Origin: Polymorphobacter sp.
Lineage (GTDB): Bacteria; Pseudomonadota; Alphaproteobacteria; Sphingomonadales; Sphingomonadaceae
NCBI RefSeq assembly: GCF_025362435.1
Contig: NZ_JANYGL010000105.1
Span: 17,467-81,466 of the forward strand
Length of the DNA: 64,000 bases
Direction of reading: 5' to 3'
Shown here piece after piece: positions 38,077 through 46,890 of this stretch; the stretch's first letter is position 1, and each line of letters opens with the position of its first letter. The notes beneath the pieces are model-generated. The model was not told the origin of the DNA. It ran no database searches and was given only the letters and a program-made list of their open reading frames with translations. The position numbers were made by a program, and so were the translations under genes.

Positions 38077-38979
38077 TCAGACGTCCGACGGCTGGAACAG
38101 GCACGGATCGGGATGCGGCTTGGGCATCGTTTGCGGGCCGCCGACACCGGTACCCCACTGGTCCATGACGTGCGGGCCGGGCTCGTAGACGCGGTGCTCG
38201 TGGGTGTCGAAATCGACCTCCTCGAGCTCGGAGGTGTATTCTACCGCGAACCCGTTCGGCGTCGTGAAATAGCTGAAGGTGTTGTTCCCCGCGGTGTGGC
38301 GCCCTGGCCCCCACAGCAGGTCGGTCCCCATCTTCCGCAGCCGGCTCGCGCCGCGCATCATGTCGTCGGCGCTGAGCATGTCGAAGGCGACGTGGTTCAA
38401 GTGCGGCGGTCCGGGGAGCAATGCGAGGCGGTGGTGCGCTGTGTTGCAGCGCAGGAAGACCATGAACTCGCCGAGCCAGTCCGAGACGCGGAAGCCGAGG
38501 ACGTCGGTGAAGAACGCCGCCATCGCCACGTTGTCGGGCGAGTGGAGGACGATGTGGCTGATCTTGACCGGCATCCCCTCCCACTTCGCCATCGTCCGGG
38601 CGTCGCCGCGGCCGACGTCGCTCGAAATCTCGAACGGCAGCCCGTCGGGGGAGAAGAAGCGGAAGCCGTAGCCGCCGCCCGGCGCGTCAAGGTCGCGCGG
38701 GGCGTGGATCATCTTGCAGCCCGCCGCGATGACCTTGTCGTGGAGCGCGTCGACGTCGGTGCGGGCGTCGGCGGCGAGCGCGATCACCTCGATGTGGTTG
38801 ACCGCCGACTTGCGCAGCCGGACGACGTGGTGCTCGGCCGAGCCGTGGGTCTTGAACCACGCCATGTCGTCGGTCGCTGCGACTTCGACGAGGCCCCAGC
38901 TGTCGGCGTAGAATTTGCGCTCGGCGTCGAAGTCCTCGACCCCGTAGCCGACGTAACGAATATCGGTGACACGGCTCAT
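38077..38979 (-). CDS. Type I extradiol ring-cleavage dioxygenase (VOC superfamily)
   Basis: A protein of 300 residues with two vicinal-oxygen-chelate modules. The N-terminal module begins VTDIRYVGYGVEDFD. The C-terminal module holds the Fe(II) facial triad: His in ISHIVLHSPDN, His in LNHVAFDML and Glu in FAVEYTSELE. This matches 2,3-dihydroxybiphenyl/catechol 2,3-dioxygenase-like enzymes that open catechol rings between a hydroxylated and an adjacent carbon. It follows the FAD hydroxylase by 13 bases and precedes the C-C hydrolase by four, the order expected for sequential reactions. Confidence 0.9.
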   Translation of the reverse strand: MSRVTDIRYVGYGVEDFDAERKFYADSWGLVEVAATDDMAWFKTHGSAEHHVVRLRKSAVNHIEVIALAADARTDVDALHDKVIAAGCKMIHAPRDLDAPGGGYGFRFFSPDGLPFEISSDVGRGDARTMAKWEGMPVKISHIVLHSPDNVAMAAFFTDVLGFRVSDWLGEFMVFLRCNTAHHRLALLPGPPHLNHVAFDMLSADDMMRGASRLRKMGTDLLWGPGRHTAGNNTFSYFTTPNGFAVEYTSELEEVDFDTHEHRVYEPGPHVMDQWGTGVGGPQTMPKPHPDPCLFQPSDV

Positions 38980-38992
38980 CGTCGGTCCTTTC

Positions 38993-40108
38993 TCAGATCG
39001 GTTGCGCGGTGCGCTTGAACATTTCCGCAGTGGCGACGGCGTTGTCGACCGGCGGTCCGAAGCCGAGCTGGCCGCGGCAGATCGCCAGCGACGCGTCGAC
39101 GATGTACTGGCAGCGGTCGTAGCGGCGGTCGTGGTACGCGGTGAAGGCGGCTTCGGGGGTGTCGTGCCGACCGATCTCGTCGGCGAGGACGAGCGAGTCC
39201 TCGATCGCCATTCCCGCGCCCTGCCCGAGATGCGGTGTCGTCGCGTGGACGGCGTCGCCGAGCAGGACGACCCGCCCCTTGTGCCACGGTCCGATCACGA
39301 GGATCGTCTCGAGCGGGCGGTAGACGACGCTGTCATCATCGACGATCGAGTCGGCAAGCGCGCGGATATCGGGCGCATGGCCGTCGAGTTTAGCGCGCAT
39401 TGCTGCCGCTAGTCCCTCGCGGGGATAGCGTGGATTGCCGGGCTCGGGCGTCGTCACATAGACGTACATCAGGCTTTCGCTGATCGGCACGAGTCCGGCG
39501 CCGATCCGTCCGTTATAGACGTGGAGCGCGTCGAGCCCCTCCGGCCGTGGCACATTGTACCGCCACACCGCCTGCCCGGTGAACTCGGGCTCGGGGGCGT
39601 CGGGCAGGAGGTGCTTGCGCGTTTCGGAATACAGCCCGTCGGCGCCGATCACGATGTCGAAGCGCTCGCTGCTGCCGTTGGCGAAGGTGACATTGACTCC
39701 CGCGCCGTCGTCGTCGAGCGACGTGACGCTGACGCCGAGCCGAACGTCGGCCCCCGCCGCCTTGGTCCGGCTGCCGAGGACTGCGTGGAGTGCCTTGCGG
39801 CTGATCCCGAGGTTGGCCGGATAGCGCTCGACGAGGCGCGGCGACGGCACCTGGGCGACGAGCATCCCGTTGGGAGCGTGGACCGCGACCTTGTCGAAGC
39901 CGACCCCGGCGGCGAGATAGTCGTCGATCACCCCGAGATCGGTCATCGCGCGGATGACGTTGCCCTGCTGGATGATGCCGACGCCGTAAACCGACCATGT
40001 CGGATCGCGCTCGATCACCGTGACGCGGTGCCCAGCGGCTCGGAGGGCGATCGCCGCGGTCAGCCCGCCGATGCCGCCGCCGATGATCAGGATCGACTGG
40101 TCTTTCAA
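38993..40108 (-). CDS. FAD-dependent aromatic hydroxylase (PHBH fold)
   Basis: Class A flavoprotein monooxygenase of 371 residues. The Rossmann motif is GGGIGGLTAAIALRAAGH with the ribose-binding acid in VIERD, the DG motif is GADGLYSETRKHLL, and the GD motif is LLGDAVHATTPHLGQGAGMA. Such enzymes hydroxylate phenols, benzoates or pyridines using NAD(P)H and oxygen. The start is TTG 40108, with AGGAG seven bases upstream; the track extension to 40474 lies in the receptor gene. It should create the vicinal diol for the next enzyme. Closest named types would be salicylate, 3-hydroxybenzoate or 6-hydroxynicotinate hydroxylases. Confidence 0.9.
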   Translation of the reverse strand: MKDQSILIIGGGIGGLTAAIALRAAGHRVTVIERDPTWSVYGVGIIQQGNVIRAMTDLGVIDDYLAAGVGFDKVAVHAPNGMLVAQVPSPRLVERYPANLGISRKALHAVLGSRTKAAGADVRLGVSVTSLDDDGAGVNVTFANGSSERFDIVIGADGLYSETRKHLLPDAPEPEFTGQAVWRYNVPRPEGLDALHVYNGRIGAGLVPISESLMYVYVTTPEPGNPRYPREGLAAAMRAKLDGHAPDIRALADSIVDDDSVVYRPLETILVIGPWHKGRVVLLGDAVHATTPHLGQGAGMAIEDSLVLADEIGRHDTPEAAFTAYHDRRYDRCQYIVDASLAICRGQLGFGPPVDNAVATAEMFKRTAQPI

Positions 40109-40152
40109 GATCCCGCTCCTTCGCTCGTTGTCCGAACCCGCATCGTCACCCC

Positions 40153-42582
40153 TTAGAAGGTATAGCCGGCGCGGACGCCGAAGGTCCGCGGTGCCGAGGT
40201 CGTCGCCACCAGCGCACTGGCGACACTGACGGTCGGGGTGTTGACGATGATCCGGTCGTTCTCGAGGTTGCGGATGAACCCCGTCACCTGCCAATGCCCG
40301 CCATCGGGGCCGAAGCCGAGCTGGAGGTTGGTCGTCCACGTGCCGTGGACCAGTTCCTCGGGGAGGAACTCGGCCTCGACGTAGCGCTTCGAACGATAAT
40401 GCGTGTCGACGCTGCCGACGACCTTGTACCCGCCGACGCGAACCGTCTGCTGCGCCGCGACTGTGAGCGTCCACTTTGGCGCGTTGAACGCCGGGAAGCC
40501 CGAGCAGTTGATCGTATAGACCCCGGTGTTGAGCGTCGTCGGGCAGCCGGTCAGCGGCGGCGTTGCTTGTGCGGGCTGGTTGTAGCTGAAGCTCTTGTAC
40601 TTGGTGTCGAGGTACTGGACCTCGCCGGTCAGCAGTGTGTCGGGGAGCGGCAGATACTCGATATTGCCCTCGGCGCCCTTGATCGTCGACTGGCCGATGT
40701 TCTGACTGAACTGCCCCTGGTTGCCGTTGGCATCGACCCCGATCCGCCCGATCTGCTGGTCTTTATAATCCCACCAGAACGCTTCGACGTTGAGCTGGAG
40801 CTTGTTGTCGAAGAAGCGGTTCTTCACCCCGACGGTGTAGGCGGTGATGAATTCCGGCTTGTACGTCTCGTAGCCGGCGGCGAGCGAGAAGCCGCCCGAG
40901 CGGTAGCCGCGCTCGACGCTGGCATAGCCGAGCGACCGCGGCGCGATATCGAACTCCGCCGCGCCGCGCCACGTCACCTGGCTCGACGGCAGCGTCGCGT
41001 CGACGATCGTCGCGACGCGGCTGAGGATCGCGCCGGACGTGCCGATCGGACGCGCCTGCCCCGCGGGCGGGACGATGAACGGCGGCTGGAGCGCGTTATA
41101 GTTGCTGCCGACCGGGAGCAGCGGCGTCGTCGGGCAGCTCGGCACGCCGAACGCGTTGCGCTGGGTACAGACGACGACGAAGACATCGGCCCGGCCGTCG
41201 AAATCCTTATGATCGTCGGTATAGCGGACCCCGCCGATCAGCCGGAAGCGATCGGTGACGTTGGCCACGACGCGCCCAAACACCGCCCAGCTTTTTGTGC
41301 TCGAATTGAAGAACTGATAGGCGTTGAGCGCCTGCTGCGCGAAGGTATAGTTGCCGTTGACCTTCTCGTTGAAATAATATCCGCCGACGACATAGTCGAA
41401 AGGGCCGATGCGCTTGCCGTTGAAGCGCGCCTCGAGGCTGTACTGCTCGTCCTTTTCGCGGATCAGGCCGACGAACGCGGCGGCACCGAAGTTGTAGTTG
41501 AGATCGGCCTTGCGATAGGCCGGAATGACGGTCAGCGTGCCAGCCCCGGTATCCCAGTTCAGCTCGCCGTTGACCCCGTAGAACTTGTTGTCGAGGTAAA
41601 CATTGCTGTCGAGCGACGCGGCGGTGCGGCCCGAAACACCTAGAAACAGCGACTGCCGGTAGGCCTGCGCGCGCGGGTCGTACAGCCCGACCTGTGCACC
41701 GAGCCCCGACGGCACGAAGCCATACGCCCCGGTCTGGAAATTGAGCGCATAGGCACCGTCATACGACGAGCCGACGCCCTTGCCGCCGCTGTGGGAATAG
41801 TCGGCGGCGACACGGAGTTTGAGTTCTGACGACGGCTCGACGAGGAGCTGGATGCGCCCCGCCTGCGTCTTCTCGTCGGAGGTTCCATCGGTCAGGTAGC
41901 CGTCGCGCGAGACGACGTTGCCCGACACGCGGACGGCGGCGATGCTGCCGATCGGCAGGTTGACCGCGCCCTGGACGTTGACCGCGTTGTAATTGCCGTA
42001 ACTGGCGTCGACGAAGCCCGAGACATCGCCGAGCTTAGGCCGCGCCGGGAGGATGTTGATCGCGCCCGCGGTGGCGTTGCGTCCGTACAGCGTGCCCTGC
42101 GGCCCCTTGAGGACTTCGAGGCGCTCGAGGTCATAGAACAGGCCCGAGGTTGACGTCGGGCGGCCGAGATAGACGCCGTCGTAGTTGACCGCGATCGCCG
42201 GGTCGGAATAGCCGTTGACGGTGAAGTTGCCGACGCCGCGAAGGAAGAAGGTCTTGTTGGCGCCGCCCGCGTCCTGGGCCTGGAGCGACGGGACGATCCG
42301 GTTGAGGTCGGACGGCTGAGTGATCCCCTGCGCCAGAACTTGGGTGCCTGATACGACGTCGATCGCGACACCGGCGCGCTGCGAGGATTCGACCCGGCGC
42401 TGCGCGGTAATGACGATGTCGGTAAGGCCCTGGCTTTCGCCGCCGCCCTGAGACGGAGCCGCCGTAGTGGGGGCCGCCTGCGCGGGGGCCGGTGCCGGTG
42501 CGGGTGTCTCGGCGACCTGCGCGAGCGCCGGACAGCTGATCGACAGCGTCAGCGCAGTTCCAGCCAGCAATAGACGCCGCAT
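40153..42582 (-). CDS. TonB-dependent outer-membrane receptor
   Basis: Outer-membrane gated channel of 809 residues. A signal peptide (MRRLLLAGTALTLSISCPALA) is followed by a Pro/Ala-rich linker, the TonB-box-like region DIVITAQRR, a plug domain (AGVAIDVVSGTQVLAQGITQPSDLNRIVPSLQ, LERLEVLKGPQGTLYGRN) and a 22-strand-type barrel ending in the terminal aromatic YTF. ATG 42582 follows GGGAGA at good distance. In sphingomonads this receptor style often serves uptake of aromatic or other carbon compounds, not only siderophores. It heads the catabolic run, divergent from the LysR gene. Confidence 0.93.
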   Translation of the reverse strand: MRRLLLAGTALTLSISCPALAQVAETPAPAPAPAQAAPTTAAPSQGGGESQGLTDIVITAQRRVESSQRAGVAIDVVSGTQVLAQGITQPSDLNRIVPSLQAQDAGGANKTFFLRGVGNFTVNGYSDPAIAVNYDGVYLGRPTSTSGLFYDLERLEVLKGPQGTLYGRNATAGAINILPARPKLGDVSGFVDASYGNYNAVNVQGAVNLPIGSIAAVRVSGNVVSRDGYLTDGTSDEKTQAGRIQLLVEPSSELKLRVAADYSHSGGKGVGSSYDGAYALNFQTGAYGFVPSGLGAQVGLYDPRAQAYRQSLFLGVSGRTAASLDSNVYLDNKFYGVNGELNWDTGAGTLTVIPAYRKADLNYNFGAAAFVGLIREKDEQYSLEARFNGKRIGPFDYVVGGYYFNEKVNGNYTFAQQALNAYQFFNSSTKSWAVFGRVVANVTDRFRLIGGVRYTDDHKDFDGRADVFVVVCTQRNAFGVPSCPTTPLLPVGSNYNALQPPFIVPPAGQARPIGTSGAILSRVATIVDATLPSSQVTWRGAAEFDIAPRSLGYASVERGYRSGGFSLAAGYETYKPEFITAYTVGVKNRFFDNKLQLNVEAFWWDYKDQQIGRIGVDANGNQGQFSQNIGQSTIKGAEGNIEYLPLPDTLLTGEVQYLDTKYKSFSYNQPAQATPPLTGCPTTLNTGVYTINCSGFPAFNAPKWTLTVAAQQTVRVGGYKVVGSVDTHYRSKRYVEAEFLPEELVHGTWTTNLQLGFGPDGGHWQVTGFIRNLENDRIIVNTPTVSVASALVATTSAPRTFGVRAGYTF

Positions 42583-42639
42583 CGATAGTCTCCCCAAAGC
42601 GCATGGCCTCTTCCGGGCCCGGCAGCGAAGTCGCAGACG

Positions 42640-42695
42640 CTTGCCTATTCGTCGAGTTTATAGTTTTAATCGTTGACCACAAATTGGATTGATGG
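42640..42695. promoter_or_regulatory. Divergent promoter/operator region between the receptor and LysR genes
   Basis: An AT-rich patch (GAGTTTATAGTTTTAATCG) stands out in the 113-base gap between the TonB receptor and the LysR gene. LysR proteins typically bind such divergent regions and respond to a pathway intermediate. No exact T-N11-A operator is claimed. Confidence 0.4.
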
Positions 42696-43598
42696 ATGCG
42701 CCTCGATCGCTTCGACCTCAACCTGCTGGTTGCGTTCCATCTTCTGATGGAGGAGCGCAGCGTCACCGCTGCCGCACGCCGCCTCAACGTCACGCAATCG
42801 GCGATGAGCGCCTCACTCAAGCGGCTGCGGGATGCTTTCCAGGACGAGATTCTGGTCATGCACAGTAAGACGATGGTGCCGACGCCGCGCGCGCTGACCC
42901 TCGCCCCCGAGGTCGAGCGTGCCATCGTCATGCTGCGAGGCCTGATCTCGTCGACGGCGCAATTCGATCCGGCGACGTCGGATCGCTCGTTCCGCATTGC
43001 CGCGTCGGACTATATCACGACGGTGCTCGTCGTACCGCTGTGCCGCGACCTTGTCCGCGAGGCGCCGTCGATCCGCTTCGACATCTCGCTGCCGACCGAG
43101 GAGACGTCGCACCGGCTAGCGAAGGGCGAGTTCGATCTCGCCCTGACGCCGCACGAGTTCGTCGATCCCCAGCACCCGACCGAATTGTTGCTCGAGGAGA
43201 GCCACGTCGTCGTCGGCTGGGACGCCAACCCGCTACTCGGCGGCCCGCTGACGCTCGAACAGTTCGTCGCCGCCGGGCACGTCGCGGTGCAGATCGTCGG
43301 GCGCAATACCTTCATCGAGAACGTGCTGGCGCAGCAGGGCATCGTCCGCCGTATCGAGGTCGTCGCGCCGTCGTTCATCCAGGTGCCGTGGCTGTTACCG
43401 GGGACGATGCGGCTGGCGCTGATGCACGGGCGGCTGGCGCGGTTGATGGCGCCCGAACTGTCGCTCAAGGTCGTGCCCTGCCCGTTCGAGGTGCCGCGGA
43501 TGCGCGAGGTCATGCAGTATCACTCAACCCGCGCGCGCGACGAGGGGCTGCTGTGGCTGCGCGCCAAGCTGCGGGCGATGGCCGATCGCACGCCTTGA
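42696..43598 (+). CDS. LysR-family transcriptional regulator
   Basis: A protein of 300 residues with an N-terminal winged helix (RFDLNLLVAFHLLMEERSVTAAARRLNVTQSAMSASLKRLR) and a C-terminal inducer-binding domain. The opening sequence resembles the NodD/NahR/LinR-type LysR subgroup, many of which respond to aromatic compounds. It is transcribed away from the catabolic genes, the standard arrangement for a local activator. It converges with guaA 26 bases away. Confidence 0.92.
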   Translation: MRLDRFDLNLLVAFHLLMEERSVTAAARRLNVTQSAMSASLKRLRDAFQDEILVMHSKTMVPTPRALTLAPEVERAIVMLRGLISSTAQFDPATSDRSFRIAASDYITTVLVVPLCRDLVREAPSIRFDISLPTEETSHRLAKGEFDLALTPHEFVDPQHPTELLLEESHVVVGWDANPLLGGPLTLEQFVAAGHVAVQIVGRNTFIENVLAQQGIVRRIEVVAPSFIQVPWLLPGTMRLALMHGRLARLMAPELSLKVVPCPFEVPRMREVMQYHSTRARDEGLLWLRAKLRAMADRTP

Positions 43599-43624
43599 CT
43601 ACAATCGCTACAGGCCGGTGAATC

Positions 43625-45199
43625 TTATTCCCACTCGATCGTCCCGGGCGGCTTCGAGGTATAGTCGTAGACGACGCGGTTGATGCCGGCGACTTCGTTG
43701 ACGATGCGGGTGGCGACGTTGCTCAGGAAGGCGGCGTCGAACGGATAGATGTCGGCGGTCATGCCGTCGACCGAGGTTACCGCGCGCAGGGCGCAGACGA
43801 AGTCGTAGGTCCGCCCGTCGCCCATGACGCCGACGGTCCGCACCGGCAGCAGCACCGCGAACGCCTGCCAGATCGCGTCGTACAGTCCGGCGGCGCGGAT
43901 TTCGTCGAGGTAGATCGTGTCGGCAGCGCGGAGAATATCGCATTTAGCGGCGGTAACCCCTCCCGGGATGCGGATCGCCAGGCCCGGCCCGGGAAACGGG
44001 TGGCGGGCGACGAATGCCTCGGTCAGCCCGAGTTCGCGACCGAGGACGCGGACCTCGTCCTTGAACAGTTCGCGGAGCGGCTCGACCAGCGCCATGTTCA
44101 TGCGTTCGGGCAGGCCGCCGACATTATGGTGGCTCTTGATCGTCACCGACGGACCGCCGGCGTAGCTGACGCTCTCGATGACGTCGGGATAGAGGGTTCC
44201 CTGTGCGAGGAACTTCGCCCCGCCGATCTTCTTCGCCTCGGCGTCGAACACCTCGATGAAGGTCTTGCCGATGAACTTGCGCTTGGCCTCGGGGTCGGTG
44301 ACCCCGGCGAGCCCCGACAGGAACAGGTCGGCGGCGTCGACGTGGACGAGCGGAATCCTATAGTGTTCGCGGAACAGGCCGACGACCTGCTTTGCCTCGC
44401 CGGCGCGGAGCAGGCCGTGGTCGACGAAGACGCAGGTCAGCTGGTCACCGATCGCTTCGTGAATCAGGACCGCGGCGACCGACGAGTCGACGCCCCCCGA
44501 CAGGCCGCAGATGACCTTGCCGTCGCCGACCTGCTCGCGGATCGCGGCAACCTTGGCGGCGCGGAACCCGGCCATGCTCCACGTCGCCTCGACGCCGGCA
44601 ACCTTGCGAACGAAGTTGGCGAGCAGCTTGGCACCGTCAGGGGTGTGGACGACCTCGGGGTGGAACAGGACGCCGTAATAGCGCCGGTCGTCGTCGGCGA
44701 TCGCGGCGAACGGCGCGGCGTCCGATCGGGCGACGACGCGGAAGCCGTCGGGGATCGCGTCGATCCGGTCGCCGTGGCTCATCCACACCTGGTGGCGCTC
44801 GCCGCTCGCCCACAGGCCGTCGAACAGCGCGCAGTCACCGGTGATGTCGATGAAGGCGCGGCCGAATTCGCGGTCACTGGCGGGAGAGATCGCGCCGCCG
44901 AGCTGGGCGCACATCGTCTGGTCGCCGTAGCAGATGCCTAGCACCGGCACTCCGGCAGCGAACGCCTCGGCGGGGGCGCGCGGGCCGCCGAGGTCGGCGA
45001 TCGAGGCGGGGCCGCCCGACAGGATGATCCCGCGCGGCTGCATCCGGGCAATCGCCGCGGCGCCGAGCTGGAACGGGACGACCTCGCAATAGACCCCGGC
45101 CTCGCGGACGCGGCGGGCGATGAGCTGGGTGACCTGGCTACCGAAGTCGAGGATCAGGATCGATTCGGGCGGGATAACGGCGGGCGCTTGATCGGTCAT
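43625..45199 (-). CDS. guaA: GMP synthase (glutamine-hydrolysing)
   Basis: Last step of GMP synthesis, converting XMP, glutamine and ATP to GMP. The N-terminal class I glutamine amidotransferase has the catalytic Cys in [12 protein letters not shown] and the His/Glu pair in LFHPEVVHT. The PP-loop ATP pyrophosphatase motif is [13 protein letters not shown], and the C-terminal dimerisation domain ends [13 protein letters not shown]. The 524 residues fit. It is transcribed alone, with a 455-base repeat-containing region upstream. Confidence 0.97.
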   Translation of the reverse strand: MTDQAPAVIPPESILILDFGSQVTQLIARRVREAGVYCEVVPFQLGAAAIARMQPRGIILSGGPASIADLGGPRAPAEAFAAGVPVLGICYGDQTMCAQLGGAISPASDREFGRAFIDITGDCALFDGLWASGERHQVWMSHGDRIDAIPDGFRVVARSDAAPFAAIADDDRRYYGVLFHPEVVHTPDGAKLLANFVRKVAGVEATWSMAGFRAAKVAAIREQVGDGKVICGLSGGVDSSVAAVLIHEAIGDQLTCVFVDHGLLRAGEAKQVVGLFREHYRIPLVHVDAADLFLSGLAGVTDPEAKRKFIGKTFIEVFDAEAKKIGGAKFLAQGTLYPDVIESVSYAGGPSVTIKSHHNVGGLPERMNMALVEPLRELFKDEVRVLGRELGLTEAFVARHPFPGPGLAIRIPGGVTAAKCDILRAADTIYLDEIRAAGLYDAIWQAFAVLLPVRTVGVMGDGRTYDFVCALRAVTSVDGMTADIYPFDAAFLSNVATRIVNEVAGINRVVYDYTSKPPGTIEWE

Positions 45200-45261
45200 G
45201 GGGGCGGGTACACCGGCGCGGGTGGTGTGTCCAGTTTTGGGGGCGATGGCGCGGGGTGGCT

Positions 45262-45311
45262 CGCTAAGTTCAAAATAAGTTCACACAGAAACGTGTGTTC
45301 TGCGCCTTCCG
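45262..45311. repeat. 50-base direct repeat, copy 1
   Basis: It starts CGCTAAGTTCAAAATAAGTT and ends in TGCGCCTTCCG. It includes the tandem AAGTTCA-AAAT-AAGTTCA and the small inverted repeat CACAC-AGAAAC-GTGTG. It matches copy 2 at 49 of 50 positions. Confidence 0.92.
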
Positions 45312-45396
45312 TTCGCCGCAGATTTGGTGCTCATATGAGCTGACCTAACCCCACGAACGTCGTGACACATTTCCGGTGCGGTATGGTGCAGCTCAG

Positions 45397-45446
45397 CGCT
45401 AAGTTCAAAATAAGTTCACACAGAAACGTGTGTTTTGCGCCTTCCG
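45397..45446. repeat. 50-base direct repeat, copy 2
   Basis: Same sequence as copy 1 except one base (GTGTTT in place of GTGTTC), starting 135 bases later. The sequence between the copies is unrelated to either, so this is a spaced duplication, not a tandem array. Confidence 0.92.
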
Positions 45447-45503
45447 GTTCCTCCGCGAATGATGATGGCAGGTCGGCGACACTTGTGTCCAACGCCAACA
45501 AAC

Positions 45504-45531
45504 TGTCATCCCGGTAAGGGCCGGGATGACA
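45504..45531. repeat. Short copy of the dispersed palindromic repeat
   Basis: TGTCATCCCGG and CCGGGATGACA form perfect 11-base arms around TAAGGG. This copy has the CCCGG variant of the outer arm also found at 47.4 and 51.8 kb. Confidence 0.8.
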
Positions 45532-45654
45532 TCGAGAATGAAGCATTCCGCCCGAAGGTGCACACTACAGGCTGACAATGAGAAAGAGCCGCCGAACCGC
45601 CCGGATGGCGACTCGACGGCTCGTTCTTATGCCTCAACCGACGTGTAGGACAGC

Positions 45655-46389
45655 CTAGCCGAAGCGGAAGCTCGTCACGTGGCCGTAGTCGGCGGTGCAG
45701 GTGAAGCGGGCGCGCTCGGTCGACTGGTTGCGCTTGAAAACCTCGAGCGTCCCGATCACGCGCGCGCCATTCTCGTGCGGTACGACCTGATCGACCGACA
45801 GGACCCGACCGCTGTCGCCGTTCGAGTTCGCTTCGCCCACCGCCGCGCTCGAGCACTGAGCGACCGGATCGTTCGAAGCGTACTGCTGCGGCGGCGGTGC
45901 CAGCGGCGCGTAGCCTGCGGGCGGAGCATAGGCACCCGGGGGCGCGTAGCCGGGGTCGTACACCGGCGGCGGCGCTTCATAGACCGGATATGTGTCGTAC
46001 ACCGGGCGATCGTTCGATGCGATGATTGCCGCGGTGCCGCCGACCAAAGCCGCGCCGAGCAGGAAGTCGTCGAAGCCGTAACCGCCGTAATAGCCGCCAT
46101 AGCCGAAGCCGCCATAGCCACGGTAGCCATAGCCGCCGCGATAACCGCCGTAACCGCCACGATACCCACCGAAGCCGCCGCCGTGGTAGCCGCCGCCAAA
46201 GCCGCCGCCACCGTGAAATCCGCCACCGCCGCCATGGTAGCCGCCGAAACCGCCACCACCGTGAAAACCGCCGCCGCCGCCGCGCTGCGCCATCGCTGCT
46301 GATGGCATCAGCGACAGCGTCGAAATATCACCCGCAAACAGCGCGAGGCCCAGAGCTGCTCCGGTCAGGGCGCGAAAACCAACTCGCAT
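45655..46389 (-). CDS. Secreted Gly/Tyr/His-rich protein with conserved-looking C-terminus
   Basis: A protein of 244 residues with a signal peptide ending AAMAQ. A low-complexity block of Gly, Tyr, Phe and His repeats (GGGFHGGGGFGGYHGGG, GGYRGGYGGYRGGY) spans about residues 35-105. A short hydrophobic segment (FLLGAALVGGTAAIIASN), a Pro/Tyr-rich stretch and a globular C-terminus with two Cys (VAQCSSAAVGEA, RARFTCTADYG) follow. ATG 46389 is favoured because GGGAG is seven bases upstream; 46395 is too close. Such proteins are common in sphingomonads and presumably sit in the cell envelope; function is unknown. Confidence 0.75.
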   Translation of the reverse strand: MRVGFRALTGAALGLALFAGDISTLSLMPSAAMAQRGGGGGFHGGGGFGGYHGGGGGFHGGGGFGGGYHGGGFGGYRGGYGGYRGGYGYRGYGGFGYGGYYGGYGFDDFLLGAALVGGTAAIIASNDRPVYDTYPVYEAPPPVYDPGYAPPGAYAPPAGYAPLAPPPQQYASNDPVAQCSSAAVGEANSNGDSGRVLSVDQVVPHENGARVIGTLEVFKRNQSTERARFTCTADYGHVTSFRFG

Positions 46390-46449
46390 CGTCATTCTCC
46401 CAGTCGATACCGGTAGGTAACATCGGGCGATTGTACCCGCGATGAACCG

Positions 46450-46887
46450 TCAGACCGATATTGCGGCGAGGGCGGCGCGCCACTCCGGAGTGAATGCCAG
46501 CGGGCGGCGGCCGTCGCGGTCGACGTGGACGTGGACAAAGAAGCCTTCGGCCGCGGCGGTCCGCTCGCCGGCAATGAACAGGCCGACCTCGTAGCGGACG
46601 CTTGAGAGGCCGATGTGAACGACGCGGATACCCGCCTCGACCGACTGCGGGAAGGTGACCGACTGGGCGTAGCGGCAGCCGGTCTCGACGACGACGCAGA
46701 TCGTCGGGCTCGCGGCGATACTCAGCACCCCCGCGTCCACCAGATAACCGTTCACCACGGTATCGAACCAGCTGTAATAGACGGTGTTGTTGACGTGGCC
46801 GTAGGCGTCGTTGTCCATCCACCGCGTCGAGATGGTCCGCCACGCGCGATACGCCTCACGCGGCCGGAAAGGCGCGCGCAAGGCCAT
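46450..46887 (-). CDS. Acyl-CoA thioesterase, 4HBT/hotdog family
   Basis: Hotdog-fold thioesterase of 145 residues. The family signature is clear: TRWMDNDAYGHVNNTVYYSWFDT, in which the Asp is the usual catalytic residue, followed by CRYAQSVTFPQSVEAG. It hydrolyses an unspecified acyl-CoA. Its ATG is only three bases after the rplQ stop, so it is probably the last cistron of the alpha ribosomal operon, an odd metabolic passenger. Confidence 0.88.
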   Translation of the reverse strand: MALRAPFRPREAYRAWRTISTRWMDNDAYGHVNNTVYYSWFDTVVNGYLVDAGVLSIAASPTICVVVETGCRYAQSVTFPQSVEAGIRVVHIGLSSVRYEVGLFIAGERTAAAEGFFVHVHVDRDGRRPLAFTPEWRAALAAISV

Positions 46888-46890
46888 CGC

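Larger units (their letters stand above)
45200..45654. other. Repeat-rich intergenic region upstream of guaA
   Basis: This 455-base region carries two near-identical 50-base direct repeats and one short palindromic repeat. It contains no ORF with convincing codon use. The minus-strand ORF 45331-45546 is a translation across repeats. It lies downstream of the Gly/Tyr-rich protein gene and upstream of guaA on the same strand, so it may hold the guaA promoter. Confidence 0.55.

Noticed and set aside
45262-45446. Possible CRISPR array formed by the 50-base repeats
   Set aside because: Only two copies, an 85-base gap, no cas gene and no further units.
27309-45655. Shared 10-mer TGTAGGACAG near 27.3 kb and 45.65 kb as a possible insertion end
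   Set aside because: Flanking sequence does not match beyond this short word, so chance or a trivial similarity is likelier.
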